In this document: positions 44,098 to 52,867 of the stretch, piece by piece
Layout: every line of letters begins with the position of its first letter
Position numbering within the stretch: the stretch's first letter is position 1
Assembly (NCBI GenBank): GCA_025454915.1
Contig: JALONN010000014.1
Coordinates: forward strand, 1-64,000
Length of the DNA: 64,000 nt
Reading direction: 5' to 3'
Source of the DNA: Raineya sp.
Lineage (GTDB): Bacteria; Bacteroidota; Bacteroidia; Cytophagales; Thermonemataceae
Position numbers and translations under genes: made by a program
The notes under the pieces: model-generated
The model's database searches: none
The model's input: only the letters and a program-made list of their open reading frames with translations
What the model was told of the DNA's origin: nothing

Positions 44098-45903
44098 CTA
44101 CTTTTTAGCAATCTGAATGGTTCTTGAGCCATTTTTATGCGAAACCTGAATTAAATACAATCCTGAAGGCATATTTGTCAAGTCTACTTGAAAAACAGAA
44201 GAATTAGTTTTTTGGCTCATTACTTCTTTTCCTAATAAATTTTTTACACTTACATGGTATTCTCCTATCCAAGCATTTTCAACAGAAATATTTACTTGGT
44301 CAGTTGTAGGGTTAGGATAAGCCTTCAATATTGCCTCTTTGTTGGCATTCAAGGCTGTTGGATTCACTCCATTTCCTCTTACTGTAAATGTATTTACCCC
44401 AGCCACAGCATTACTGTTTACTGTTACTGTTCCAGTATAAGAAGCTACTGCTATTGGAGTAAATGATACTTCAAATTCTCTACTTTCATTGGGTAAAATA
44501 GGTGTTGTTCCTATAAATCCATAATTAAACACCACATTAGGCATACTCATAGATGAAAGTGAAAGAGGGGCTACTCCAATATTTTTAACAGTTATTGTTT
44601 TTCTTGAAGATTGTAAAATTAATACGTCGCTAAAGTCAATATCTGTAATATTCACTTCGATGATTGCACCATTTGCCTCTACTACAATACTATAAGCTTT
44701 TGTAGCACTACACACACCATCTGTAGCCTGAACTGTAAAGTTAGCTGTTTGAAGAGTTGTAGGAGTTCCAGAAATCATACCTGTAGAAGCATTTAAGGAT
44801 AATCCTATGGGTAAACTTCCAGAAGTGATACTCCATGTAACTACTCCTGTTAAGCCCGTTTGAGTAAGCATTTGACTATAAGCCAATGTTTCGCGTGCCA
44901 TAGGCAGGGTATTTGGTGTTATGGTTATTACAGGACATACTTTAATACTATAAGCTTGCGTATTTGAACAAGCCCCTGAAGTTGCCTGAATAGTGAAATT
45001 AGATGTTCCCGATACAGAAGGAGTTCCAGAAATCTCACCTGTAGAAGCATTTAAAGAAAGACCAGCAGGTAAGCTACCGCTACTCACAGACCAAGTGGGT
45101 GTACCTGTTAAGCCCGTTTGAGTAATAGTTTGACTATAAGTTGAGCCTACTGTTCCATCAGGTAATGAACCTGTTGCTGGAGATAATGAACCACCACTCC
45201 CTGCAAGAAGTGCTGCTATTTCTGCATCAGAAAGAGCTCTCCTATATACTCTAAATTCATCTAATTTGCCCCCAGCAGGAGCTCCCACTCTATTATCATA
45301 ACCCATTACTTTCAATGGACCTGTTCCTGTAACATTAGGTGTTCCTTGAGCAACTGTACTTACCAATACACCATTTAGATATGCTTTTACTTGATTGGTT
45401 GTATTATCATACACAAATGCATTAAACGTGGGCGTTGAAAGAGCCCCTCCATTGATATATGTATCAGTAAGCCCAGCCCCACGCAATATCCAGTTGTTAG
45501 CACCTGCTACTCCATTGGTAAAGCATCGAAAACTATTTGTATTAACATCTCCAAAAATATAATATAAAGTCGTATTGTTACTGATTCCTTCGGACCACCA
45601 AGCAATAGTCCAAGAGCTTGTACCTAAATCTAGAGCCCAACCTGTATTCAAATAATCTGAGGTAGAAGACACCCCTGAGCCCACCAAAGCACCACCACAT
45701 GTACCTGTATTACCTTGTGTAACACCACCCTGTATGGTAGCAGTAGCTGTTCCTGTTGGAGGCGAAGATGCTAAATTAGAAACACTTGTACCTGTTTCAT
45801 TAAATGTATAATGTAGTACATCTGGTCTGGCTTGTGCCGAAACTCTTTGTATGTTGAAAAGAGCCAACATAAGTATCAAAGAATAGGTCAAAATTTTTGT
45901 CAT
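44098..45903 (-). CDS. LamG/He_PIG surface protein with T9SS type A sorting domain
   Basis: The 601-aa product has a signal peptide (MTKILTYSLILMLALFNIQRVSAQ). Residues about 30-235 form a concanavalin/LamG-like domain (LDLGTSSWTIAWWSEG, KLDEFRVYRRALSDAEIAAL). Two putative Ig (He_PIG) domains follow (GLTGTPTWSVSSGSLPAGLSLN, GLTGVVTWSITSGSLPIGLSLN). Next comes a choice-of-anchor/ASH-like domain (DIDFSDVLILQSSRKTITVKNIG) and a T9SS C-terminal domain (LKAYPNPTTDQVNISV ... GLYLIQVSHKNGSRTIQIAKK). It is probably an adhesin carried to the surface by T9SS. A decayed piece of a close relative lies at 46884-46976. Confidence 0.92.
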   Translation of the reverse strand: MTKILTYSLILMLALFNIQRVSAQARPDVLHYTFNETGTSVSNLASSPPTGTATATIQGGVTQGNTGTCGGALVGSGVSSTSDYLNTGWALDLGTSSWTIAWWSEGISNNTTLYYIFGDVNTNSFRCFTNGVAGANNWILRGAGLTDTYINGGALSTPTFNAFVYDNTTNQVKAYLNGVLVSTVAQGTPNVTGTGPLKVMGYDNRVGAPAGGKLDEFRVYRRALSDAEIAALLAGSGGSLSPATGSLPDGTVGSTYSQTITQTGLTGTPTWSVSSGSLPAGLSLNASTGEISGTPSVSGTSNFTIQATSGACSNTQAYSIKVCPVITITPNTLPMARETLAYSQMLTQTGLTGVVTWSITSGSLPIGLSLNASTGMISGTPTTLQTANFTVQATDGVCSATKAYSIVVEANGAIIEVNITDIDFSDVLILQSSRKTITVKNIGVAPLSLSSMSMPNVVFNYGFIGTTPILPNESREFEVSFTPIAVASYTGTVTVNSNAVAGVNTFTVRGNGVNPTALNANKEAILKAYPNPTTDQVNISVENAWIGEYHVSVKNLLGKEVMSQKTNSSVFQVDLTNMPSGLYLIQVSHKNGSRTIQIAKK

Positions 45904-46031
45904 AAATGTTAAATATTAAAAAGTGTCAATAATGTTACATAATAAAATTAATAAACATAGCTTATACAAAAATACATGAAAGTTTATTATTTATTATTTA
46001 TTATGTTATTTTTCATTATATTTTTTTAATA

Positions 46032-46066
46032 AAAAAACTCTAAGTAAATAAAACTTAGAGTTTTTT
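46032..46066. terminator. Terminator after the broken nitroreductase gene
   Basis: AAAAAACTCTAAGT and ACTTAGAGTTTTTT form a perfect 14-bp stem, 15 nt past the stop at 46082. Confidence 0.85.
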
Positions 46067-46081
46067 GCCATAGTTATTAAA

Positions 46082-46681
46082 TTAAATAGACTCTATAACC
46101 CATTCCAAAGCTAAACGGCTTTTTTGTTTTGTAGATGGTTGATTCGCATCATTAGGATTTCTATAACCAAGAGCTACTGCAAATAACGGCTTATAACCTT
46201 CAAGATTTAAAATTTCTTTATATTTCTCATTTTGAATACCTTCCATAGGTGTACTGTCTATCTCTAAACTAGCTGATGCAGAAAGAAAAAAGCCTAATGA
46301 AAGATACACTTGGTGTTGTAACCAAGCCTTAATTTCTGATTCTGGTTTTGGTTTAATAAATTGTTTGTAATACCCAACTGCTCCTTCTGGCAAGTTTTGT
46401 TCAATTTGTTCTTCAAATTTTTTGATATTATCAATTGCACTAAAAACCACCAAATGACTTGCTTCATTGATTTTTTGCTCATTAAAATAAGAAACACTTG
46501 CCAATTTACTTTTTAAGGTTTCATCAGAAACAAATGTAAATTTCCATGGTTGGCTATTAATTGATGATGGGCTCAGTCTTACAATTTCTTTTAATTGCTC
46601 GATTTTCTCTTAAGAGATTTTTTTGTCTGCATCATACTTCTTAGTTGTGTATCTGTTTTTTGCAAGATTTAAAAAATTCAT
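46082..46681 (-). pseudogene. NfsB-like nitroreductase interrupted by one stop codon
   Basis: From the ATG at 46681 the frame reads MNFLNLAKNRYTTKKYDADK-KIS, then TAA (46612-46610), then EKIEQLKEIVRLSPSSINSQPW and on without shift to the stop at 46082 (199 codons). The parts match the flavin nitroreductase NfsB from its N-terminus (R-x-T-K-x-Y/F-D) through LSPSSINSQPW and ASHLVVFSA to the C-terminus. Its promoter and terminator are intact. A 140-aa internal ORF (46504-46082) lacks the FMN-binding N-terminal arm and is unlikely to be functional. A sequencing error is possible. Confidence 0.85.
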
Positions 46682-46700
46682 ATTTTTTTAGTTTAATTTT

Positions 46701-46717
46701 ACTATACTTTTTATAGT
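46701..46717. promoter_or_regulatory. Dyad operator upstream of the nitroreductase
   Basis: ACTATA (46701-46706) and TATAGT (46712-46717) form a short palindrome between the promoter and the ATG at 46681. This is a typical position for a repressor site, for example of an HxlR- or MarR-type redox regulator. Confidence 0.35.
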
Positions 46718-46719
46718 TA

Positions 46720-46750
46720 CAAAACTAATTATAGGATTTTGTTTTTGCAA
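46720..46750 (-). promoter_or_regulatory. Promoter of the nitroreductase gene
   Basis: TTG (46750-46748), 20 nt, and TAGTTTTG (46727-46720) on the minus strand. It lies 38 nt before the ATG at 46681 and is intact although the gene is broken. Confidence 0.5.
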
Positions 46751-46883
46751 TAACGGTTAAAATGGATAGTATCAGATAAATTGTATAGAAAATGAAGATT
46801 ATTGAATATCAAAATTCTGAAAATGAGGATTTTAAATTAAATAAAAAAAATTATTATTTAATTTAATTTTATAAAAAAATACA

Positions 46884-46976
46884 AGCTACTCCATTGTAAA
46901 GTGTTGAAGACTATTTGTTTTAACATCTTCAAAAATATATTAGCATTAATACCTTCATCCCAAACTGAGGCTATAC
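46884..46976 (-). pseudogene. Decayed fragment of a LamG-domain gene
   Basis: About 90 bp here align with the LamG part of the 44098-45903 gene (near 45518-45615): GCTACTCCATTG, CTATTTGT and TTAACATCT, then the following CCTTC region, with frame-breaking differences. No open frame is left. It is the remnant of a duplicated or shared paralogue. Confidence 0.6.
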
Positions 46977-47031
46977 ATTAAGAGGCATCAATAAGATATT
47001 TAACTTAAAGTTCTTTTATTGATAAAAAAAT

Positions 47032-47062
47032 AAAAAACTTCAAGTAATACTCGAAGTTTTTT
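47032..47062. terminator. Terminator-like hairpin in gene-poor stretch
   Basis: AAAAAACTTCAAGT and ACTCGAAGTTTTTT pair with one mismatch. It resembles the hairpin at 46032-46066 and may end the decayed LamG gene or the small minus-strand frame at 47111. Confidence 0.6.
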
Positions 47063-47110
47063 ATGCTTTCTATTGTGTTCAATAAAATTATTTAACCATT
47101 TTTAACTATT

Positions 47111-47257
47111 TTATTTGTTAGCAGTTTTCATAATTTCATAGTAGTTTGGATTACCAAAACTTTTGTTCAAAGCAGTAGAAAAAAGTTGCAAAAGCCAAAA
47201 AACAAGGGTAAACAAAAGGTAAACAATAGAAAAAAATATTTATAAAATTTTGATTCA
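47111..47257 (-). other. Possible small membrane protein or gene remnant
   Basis: A minus-strand frame open from at least 47257 ends at TAA 47113-47111. It contains a hydrophobic stretch (FFSIVYLLFTLVFWLLQLF) and a protein-like end (ALNKSFGNPNYYEIMKTANK). No ATG start is visible in frame, and T-rich DNA gives Phe/Leu by chance, so it is only a candidate. It is followed by the hairpin at 47032-47062. Confidence 0.2.
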
Positions 47258-47365
47258 GAGGAATTTATATTCAGAGAAAATAATAAAGAAGAGAGTTTTT
47301 TTTAGGGTGTATTTCTTATTCTTATATTTGAATAAACAATGTTTCGTTATAACTTTTGAAGTTCA

Positions 47366-49291
47366 ATGGTCAGAATAATGTGTGTTTGGTTATGGTTTTG
47401 TATGCCATTTGCACAAATTTTTGGGCAAGAAAACTTGCTCAAAGATGTAGAGTATGTACATCAGATACTTACTCAGTCCTACAATGCTGACACTCTTCAA
47501 AAAAATATAGAAGAAACTCACACCAAATTTCTAAAAATTCACTCAGCAGGCTATACCATCAAAGTATTTGAAGAGGCTGTTGCTTCCTTGTCTACAAGTC
47601 AATATGGAAAAGCTATCAGTATTGCATACTTCTATATTTCAGAATCCTATCACAAACAATTAGAAAAAGATAAAGAAACTATTCAAAATATTGAAAATAA
47701 ATACCTTGCCTATATCAATAAAGTTGAAACCCCTTGTCTAAAAGCTTATTTATATAGTTTTTTGGGATATTTATATGCTAATGAAAATGTAAAAAAATAC
47801 CCAAGAGCAAAAAGCTACTTTGAAAAGACACTTCAAGAAAGTGCTCAAAATCAATGCAATAATCAATTTACCAAGCTTCATTTCCTTGAGATGGGAGCAT
47901 ATATATATGAACGAATGGGTGATTACCCTACCTCTCTTTTTTATAAAATCAAGACCGTAGAAATGGCAGATTCGCTACAAGTTCCTATTCTTAAAAGAGC
48001 TAAGTATATGGACTTATTAGCCCGTTTACATTATCGAAGTGAGAACTATCAGAAGGCATTGGATATTTGGAGTAAAGTGCTTACTATTTATAAACAAAAC
48101 CCTCCTTCAAATAAAAGAGATCAAATCCAAGTATATAACAATTTGGGGCTTGTAAAACGAGCTATCAAACAATTTAATGAAGCTGAAAAGTATTTTCAAA
48201 AATCTATACAAGAAGCTGTTAATCAAAAAGATAGTATTTGGATAGCCATTGCTAAAGGAAATATAGGGATATTGTATATCAAACAACAACACTATGAAAA
48301 AGCTATTCCTTATCTTGAAGAAGACATTGAGCAGTGTATCAAGTCATTAGAATTAGGCAATGCCTCTATTTCATTAGGATATTTAGGAGACACTTATTTT
48401 GCATTAAAACAGCCTGAAAAAGCCCAATTATACTATGATAGCTCCTTAAATCTGATTCGAAACAGACGATATTGGACAATACGAAGCCAGCCTCAAATGG
48501 AAATGGAAATTAAAGAACGGGCTTACAAGGGCTTAGCTGAAATTTATGAAAATCAACAAAATAAATCACAAGCCTATGTCTATCTAAAATTATATTTACA
48601 AGTTCGGGATAGTCTTTTACAAATCAGAATTAAAAACAATGTAGCTTTTCTTCAAGCTCAATATGAGTTTGACAAAGTTCAAAAACAAAAAGAAACACAA
48701 ATCAAAGAACAACGTCTTTGGATAGCTATTGAGGCTCTTTCTATTATAGGATTTATTGTGTTTACACTTGTTATATATCGCCTCTATAGCCTTCAGAGTA
48801 TTAAAAAGAAGTTAGAACTGGAAAATATTTTATTATCTCAGAAAGCTGAAAAAGAACGCAATGCACGTTTACAAGAGGAATTAGCTCTGGCTGATAGAAA
48901 CTTAACCATCAAAGCTCTACAACTTCACGAAAAAAACGAAGCTTTGATTGGAATCAGACATGAACTCGAAAAAGAAGATAAACTTGATAAAAAAGTAGAT
49001 AAAATTATTGACCATACCATCAACCTAGAAGAAGATTGGGAGGATTTTAAAAAACACTTTGAAGAAGTACATCCTTTGTTCTTTAAATATCTGCAAACAA
49101 ATCATCACAAACTTAGCCAAAACGACCTTAAACATTGTGCATATATTCGTTTAGGACTTGATAATAAACAAATTGCTCATTTAATGAATGTAGGTACAGA
49201 TAGCTTAAAAGTATCAAGAACACGCCTTCGCAAAAAATTAGACTTGCCTATGGAAACAGACCTTTTTAAATTTTTATCAGATATTCAGTAA
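47366..49291 (+). CDS. Membrane TPR protein with LuxR-like helix-turn-helix
   Basis: The 641-aa product has an N-terminal signal (MCVWLWFCMPFAQIFGQ). Tetratricopeptide repeats span residues about 90-440 (YNNLGLVKRAIKQFNEAEKYFQKSIQEA, AKGNIGILYIKQQHYEKAIPYLEED). A TM lies near 450-473, then a coiled coil. The C-terminal HTH of the LuxR/GerE kind is LSQNDLKHCAYIRLGLDNKQIAHLMNVGTDSLKVSRTRLRKKLDL. This layout is common in Bacteroidota for one-component membrane regulators sensing outside signals. A -7-like TATATTTG lies at 47323-47330 without a clear -33 element. Confidence 0.9.
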   Translation: MVRIMCVWLWFCMPFAQIFGQENLLKDVEYVHQILTQSYNADTLQKNIEETHTKFLKIHSAGYTIKVFEEAVASLSTSQYGKAISIAYFYISESYHKQLEKDKETIQNIENKYLAYINKVETPCLKAYLYSFLGYLYANENVKKYPRAKSYFEKTLQESAQNQCNNQFTKLHFLEMGAYIYERMGDYPTSLFYKIKTVEMADSLQVPILKRAKYMDLLARLHYRSENYQKALDIWSKVLTIYKQNPPSNKRDQIQVYNNLGLVKRAIKQFNEAEKYFQKSIQEAVNQKDSIWIAIAKGNIGILYIKQQHYEKAIPYLEEDIEQCIKSLELGNASISLGYLGDTYFALKQPEKAQLYYDSSLNLIRNRRYWTIRSQPQMEMEIKERAYKGLAEIYENQQNKSQAYVYLKLYLQVRDSLLQIRIKNNVAFLQAQYEFDKVQKQKETQIKEQRLWIAIEALSIIGFIVFTLVIYRLYSLQSIKKKLELENILLSQKAEKERNARLQEELALADRNLTIKALQLHEKNEALIGIRHELEKEDKLDKKVDKIIDHTINLEEDWEDFKKHFEEVHPLFFKYLQTNHHKLSQNDLKHCAYIRLGLDNKQIAHLMNVGTDSLKVSRTRLRKKLDLPMETDLFKFLSDIQ

Positions 49292-49404
49292 AAGATTAAA
49301 GGTTTTACTAAGCAATCAAATAAAAAGAATCAGATTGAGTTTATCTGATTCTGAATAGAAAATGAGAACGCTTATTTTAACCTTAAAATTACACTCTTAT
49401 TATT

Positions 49405-49508
49405 CTACATCTCTATCACCACTTTCCCGAAAATTTTGCCATCTCGCATATCATTAAAGGCTTCAATAATCTGCTCAAAAGGGCGTACAGAGTCTATAAT
49501 AGGGTGTA
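49405..49508 (-). pseudogene. Duplicated 3' end of the downstream dehydrogenase gene
   Basis: These 104 bp match 50124-50227 with three mismatches. They start exactly at the stop codon and cover the last 33 codons (ending VVIEM-stop) of the 50124-51116 gene. The upstream part of the gene is absent and the sequence changes abruptly at about 49509. Confidence 0.9.
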
Positions 49509-49642
49509 CTTCTGCATTTGTTTTTTTTGGTAAAATCAATCACATTTTTGGCACAATGCTGACAAAAATATCCTTGCTTATTAGGAATCATGTTTTCCAA
49601 TTTCTCAGAACAAGGCTTTGCAATATAAATTTCCATAGTCAT
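49509..49642 (-). pseudogene. N-terminal fragment of a Cys-motif Bacteroidota protein
   Basis: The minus strand from ATG 49642 reads MTMEIYIAKPCSEKLENM-IPNKQGYFCQHCAKNVIDFT-KKN. This is the known N-terminal motif (C...W..M....G.FC..C.K.V.DF) found before varied domains in Bacteroidota proteins, for example TonB-like proteins. The frame then runs into the duplicated dehydrogenase tail out of frame and stops. The gene body has been lost. Confidence 0.75.
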
Positions 49643-49724
49643 TGTTTTCGAGAAATGCTAGAAAATATGTGTCCAAAACATCTAATCAGGTATAATTTTT
49701 GCTAATTTTTTCAATAAAAGACTT

Positions 49725-50114
49725 ATGTTATTAAATACTTTTTTAGAATATTTAGCAGAAAAACAAAAATATTATTTATTGATGGGTTATAAAGAACCTA
49801 TAAACTACAATTATAATCCTGTCAATGAGGCTATTACTATAGGTTATAACAATACAAATATAAACTATTTAGAAAACTTAAGGTCTTTACCAGAAAATAC
49901 ATCTATCTTCTTTTTAAATAAAGGTAAGATATTTATGAATTTCACTAATTTACCAAACTCAAATATATACAAAATGTCTAAAAATTATGACACCCCATAT
50001 ATGTGTTTAACTCCCAAGACGTTTAAATATATTTGTCAGAAATTACCATCAGAGAATAATCCTATTTTTTTTCTATTTGGTAATTACCTAATTAACCAAA
50101 AGATAGAGGTATAA
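49725..50114 (+). CDS. Orphan hypothetical protein between duplicated segments
   Basis: The 129-aa soluble protein is rich in Asn, Tyr and Lys (NYNYNPVNEAITIGYNNTNINYLENL, KGKIFMNFTNLPNSNIYKMSKNYDTPYMCLTPKTFKYICQKLP). Its AT-rich codon use is stronger than that of its neighbours. No family is recognised. It lies with the N-terminal scrap between the two 104-bp copies, and so arrived or was rearranged with them. Expression is unproven. Confidence 0.55.
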   Translation: MLLNTFLEYLAEKQKYYLLMGYKEPINYNYNPVNEAITIGYNNTNINYLENLRSLPENTSIFFLNKGKIFMNFTNLPNSNIYKMSKNYDTPYMCLTPKTFKYICQKLPSENNPIFFLFGNYLINQKIEV

Positions 50115-50123
50115 TTATTTCCC

Positions 50124-51116
50124 CTACATCTCAATCACCACTTTCCCGAAAATTTTGCCATCTCGCATATCATTAAAGGCTTCAATAATCTGCTCAAAAG
50201 GGCGTACAGAGTCTATGATGGGGTGTATCTGGTGCTTTTCGATGAATGCAAGCATATCAGCAAATTCTTGGTCGTTGCCCATCGTAGTACCCTTAATAGT
50301 ATATTGCCCAAAGAATACACGAGGCATATCTAATTTCACGCTACCGAGTGTAGCTCCATAAAATACAAGGGTTGCAGATTGTTTAAGAGTTTTCAGTAGT
50401 AAATTAAAATCACTTCCGCCTGCACTATCAATTATTACATCAAAACCACCCGATTCTTTCAGCAGGTCTTTTTGCCAGTCCTCTTTTTTATAGTTTGCCC
50501 CACCAGTAATGCCATACTTGGTTTTCATGGTTGCCAGTTTTTCATCACTACCCGAAGTAACCCATACTTTTGCTCCTTGTGCTATGGCAAACTGGGCAGC
50601 AAACTGAGCCACACCCCCTCCAATACCTGTAACTAATACATTATCACCTTTTTGGATATTTCCTTTGTAAAAACAAGCTCTGTAGGCTGTCAGGGCAGCT
50701 AGTGGAATAGCAGCAGCCTCTTTGGGAGTCAGATATGCAGGTTTTTTATGAATTCTATCCGCAGGCACACATACATATTCTGCAAAAACTCCGTTTTTAG
50801 GCATTCCCAAAATCGTATAAGTTTTTGAATTGGGGTGTCTTGGGTCTTCTCCCCAATTTTGGTTTGGATTGATAACTACTTCCTGCCCAATCCAAGAAGC
50901 ATCCACACCATCCCCCACACTTTCCACAATTCCACAACCATCTGAACCCAAAACGCAATTGTAAGTCATTCCTGGGTATAGCCCTACTCTTGCCCACTGG
51001 TCTCTACGATTTAAAGAACCATATTGAACTTTGATAACTACCTCACCAGCCTGAGCTACAGGTTTTTCTATATTTTGAATTTCAATTTCTTCGGTTGTTA
51101 GGATAAGTGCTTTCAT
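50124..51116 (-). CDS. Medium-chain (MDR) zinc-binding-type dehydrogenase / quinone oxidoreductase
   Basis: In the 330-aa protein the N-terminal GroES-like domain has VQYGSLNRRDQWARVG and VLGSDGCGIVESVGDGVD. The Rossmann domain has NVLVTGIGGGVAQFAAQFA and a catalytic-domain end PIIDSVRPFEQIIEAFNDMRDGKIFGKVVIEM. The four-Cys structural zinc loop is absent, which favours a quinone-reductase or enoyl-reductase-like role over alcohol dehydrogenase. The substrate is unknown. Its 3' end is duplicated 719 bp away. Confidence 0.9.
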   Translation of the reverse strand: MKALILTTEEIEIQNIEKPVAQAGEVVIKVQYGSLNRRDQWARVGLYPGMTYNCVLGSDGCGIVESVGDGVDASWIGQEVVINPNQNWGEDPRHPNSKTYTILGMPKNGVFAEYVCVPADRIHKKPAYLTPKEAAAIPLAALTAYRACFYKGNIQKGDNVLVTGIGGGVAQFAAQFAIAQGAKVWVTSGSDEKLATMKTKYGITGGANYKKEDWQKDLLKESGGFDVIIDSAGGSDFNLLLKTLKQSATLVFYGATLGSVKLDMPRVFFGQYTIKGTTMGNDQEFADMLAFIEKHQIHPIIDSVRPFEQIIEAFNDMRDGKIFGKVVIEM

Positions 51117-51202
51117 GATTTTGGAGGATTGAAGATTTTTTGAGAAAGGAATAAAGAAAATAGATAAAAGAATGGTTTGACATTTTTCATCTATTCATCA
51201 TT

Positions 51203-51565
51203 TTAATTTTGAGTTAATTTATTTTGTAAACCTATTATCATTTTCTGAATTTGTTGTATTTTTTCGGACAAAACATCAAAATCTGTTTTTTTAATAAATT
51301 CTAAATCATAAGACACCATAATTTGCGTTTCTAATTTGTAGGCAGAGCCTAAACTTATATCCAAAAATCTGCTAAAATCTTTATTAGAACCTCTACTTGT
51401 TCCTTCTGCAATATTAGAAGGAATAGATATTACACTTCTTCTCATTTGGCTTACTATTCCAAATTTTTCTTCAGATGGATATTGATTTGTAATGATATAA
51501 ATGTCTTTGCAAAAATCTTTTGAAAGTTTCCAAACATCCAAGTTTCTAAAATTATGTTTTTGAAT
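51203..51565 (-). CDS. Four-helix-bundle protein (S23 family), abnormal start
   Basis: The body DVWKLSKDFCKDIYIITNQYP, SQMRRSVISIPSNIAEGTSRGSNKDFSRFLDISLGSAYKLETQ and the helical end are the 23S-rRNA-intervening-sequence/four-helix-bundle family. Homologues start with M-x-HNFR-type text. Here HNFRNLDVWK is preserved but no ATG precedes it: the candidates are ATT (about 51565), or TTG (51541), which removes the conserved HNFR. It may start at a weak codon or be damaged. Family members are small cytoplasmic proteins, some encoded in rRNA insertions, of uncertain role. Confidence 0.7.
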   Translation of the reverse strand: MQKHNFRNLDVWKLSKDFCKDIYIITNQYPSEEKFGIVSQMRRSVISIPSNIAEGTSRGSNKDFSRFLDISLGSAYKLETQIMVSYDLEFIKKTDFDVLSEKIQQIQKMIIGLQNKLTQN

Positions 51566-51645
51566 ATTCGTTTTATTTTTCTCTATTCTCTTTTTCTTTC
51601 TTTCAGTTTATTCTTTATTCTAATTTCCTTTTTCCATTTTCTTCT

Positions 51646-52758
51646 CTAACTCTTTATCTCCTCAATTGCTTCTTGATATTTTTGCCAGACTATTTTTTCA
51701 TCAAAATGATTTTCTGTGAGCTTTCGGCTGTTTACACCCATCTGTTTGAGTTTTTCAGGAGACATTTCTATCATTTCTATCATTTTGGCAGCCAAATCCT
51801 GAGCATTTTTTACTTCACACAAAAGCCCGTTTTCCTGATGTTTTACTACTTCTTTACAACCTGCTACATTGGTTGCAAGCAAGGGCATTCCCATTGCTGC
51901 TGCCTCGAGTAGCGAGCGAGGTGTCCCTTCTCTGTACGAAGGCAATACCACCACATTTGCTTTGGCTATTAAAACTCGTACATCCGAAGCCACTCCCAAA
52001 TAATTAACTTCATTACTCCACGAAATCACCTCATTTTCAGATATATTTAAAGGGTTTTTGGAATCTTTTTCGTAGCTTCCTAAAAGTTGTATATCTACAT
52101 CTGGGTATTTTTGCTTTACAATTTTAGAAGCTTCAGCATATTCTCGTACACCTTTATCATAAATAAGCCTTGCAATCATCAGAAAAGTAAACTTTTCAGC
52201 ATTTTTATTCTCCTGAAAGTTGGGTTTAAATTTCTCTAAATTGATACCAGAACCGGGTAATAAGCCTGTTTTATCCTTTTTAATGAGTTTTTTATCTAAA
52301 AAAATCTGCAAATCATCTTCATTTTGAAAGAATACTTTATCTGCAAATTTAAAGGCAATTTTATAAAGAAAATGAGCTATTTTGGAGCTTAAACCTTTAT
52401 GGATAAATGTTGTTCCAAGCCCTGAAACATTATTGATACAGGGTATTTTTAGGCTTCTGCAAGCCAACGTACCATAAATATTAGGTTTGATGGTAAAGTG
52501 CAATACTACATCAGGTTTGATTTGTTTGTAGAGCCTTCGGAGCTGACTCTCAAATTTCAAATCTGAAAAAGGATTTTTACCTTTGTTTTCCAAAGTTATT
52601 TCAAAATACTGAATATTCCATTTCTGGATTTTTTCGGTATGTTCATCTTTGGGTGCTAAAATATAGACTTCATGGTTTTGGCTCAGAAAAAACTTCACTA
52701 AACTTTCTCTAAAATTATAGATATTCCAACTGGTATTAGCAACAAAGGCTATTTTCAT
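51646..52758 (-). CDS. GT4-family glycosyltransferase
   Basis: The 370-aa GT-B enzyme has an N-terminal acceptor domain (MKIAFVANTSWNIYNFRESLVKFFL, FTIKPNIYGTLACRSLKIPCINNVSGLGT) and a C-terminal donor domain with FLMIARLIYDKGVREYAEA and the E-x7-E site VLPSYREGTPRSLLEAAAMGMPLLAT. It resembles PglA/WbpH-type N-acetylgalactosaminyl transferases of O-antigen or glycan pathways. No surface-polysaccharide cluster is adjacent, so the sugar and acceptor are unknown. Confidence 0.9.
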   Translation of the reverse strand: MKIAFVANTSWNIYNFRESLVKFFLSQNHEVYILAPKDEHTEKIQKWNIQYFEITLENKGKNPFSDLKFESQLRRLYKQIKPDVVLHFTIKPNIYGTLACRSLKIPCINNVSGLGTTFIHKGLSSKIAHFLYKIAFKFADKVFFQNEDDLQIFLDKKLIKKDKTGLLPGSGINLEKFKPNFQENKNAEKFTFLMIARLIYDKGVREYAEASKIVKQKYPDVDIQLLGSYEKDSKNPLNISENEVISWSNEVNYLGVASDVRVLIAKANVVVLPSYREGTPRSLLEAAAMGMPLLATNVAGCKEVVKHQENGLLCEVKNAQDLAAKMIEMIEMSPEKLKQMGVNSRKLTENHFDEKIVWQKYQEAIEEIKS

Positions 52759-52867
52759 ATTTGTAGAAATAGTGGTAGTTAGAGTACATTTGCAAATATA
52801 ACTCTTAAAATATTGATTATTAACACCTTGTTTTTTAATTATACTACATACTCATTACTCAATTTCT

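Noticed and set aside
46082..46504. Independent 140-aa nitroreductase gene
   Set aside because: The N-terminal FMN-binding part is present upstream in the same frame behind one stop codon, so this is the tail of a broken gene.
49436..49705. 89-codon plus-strand ORF
   Set aside because: It is antisense to the duplicated dehydrogenase tail and the N-terminal scrap, and has no family match.
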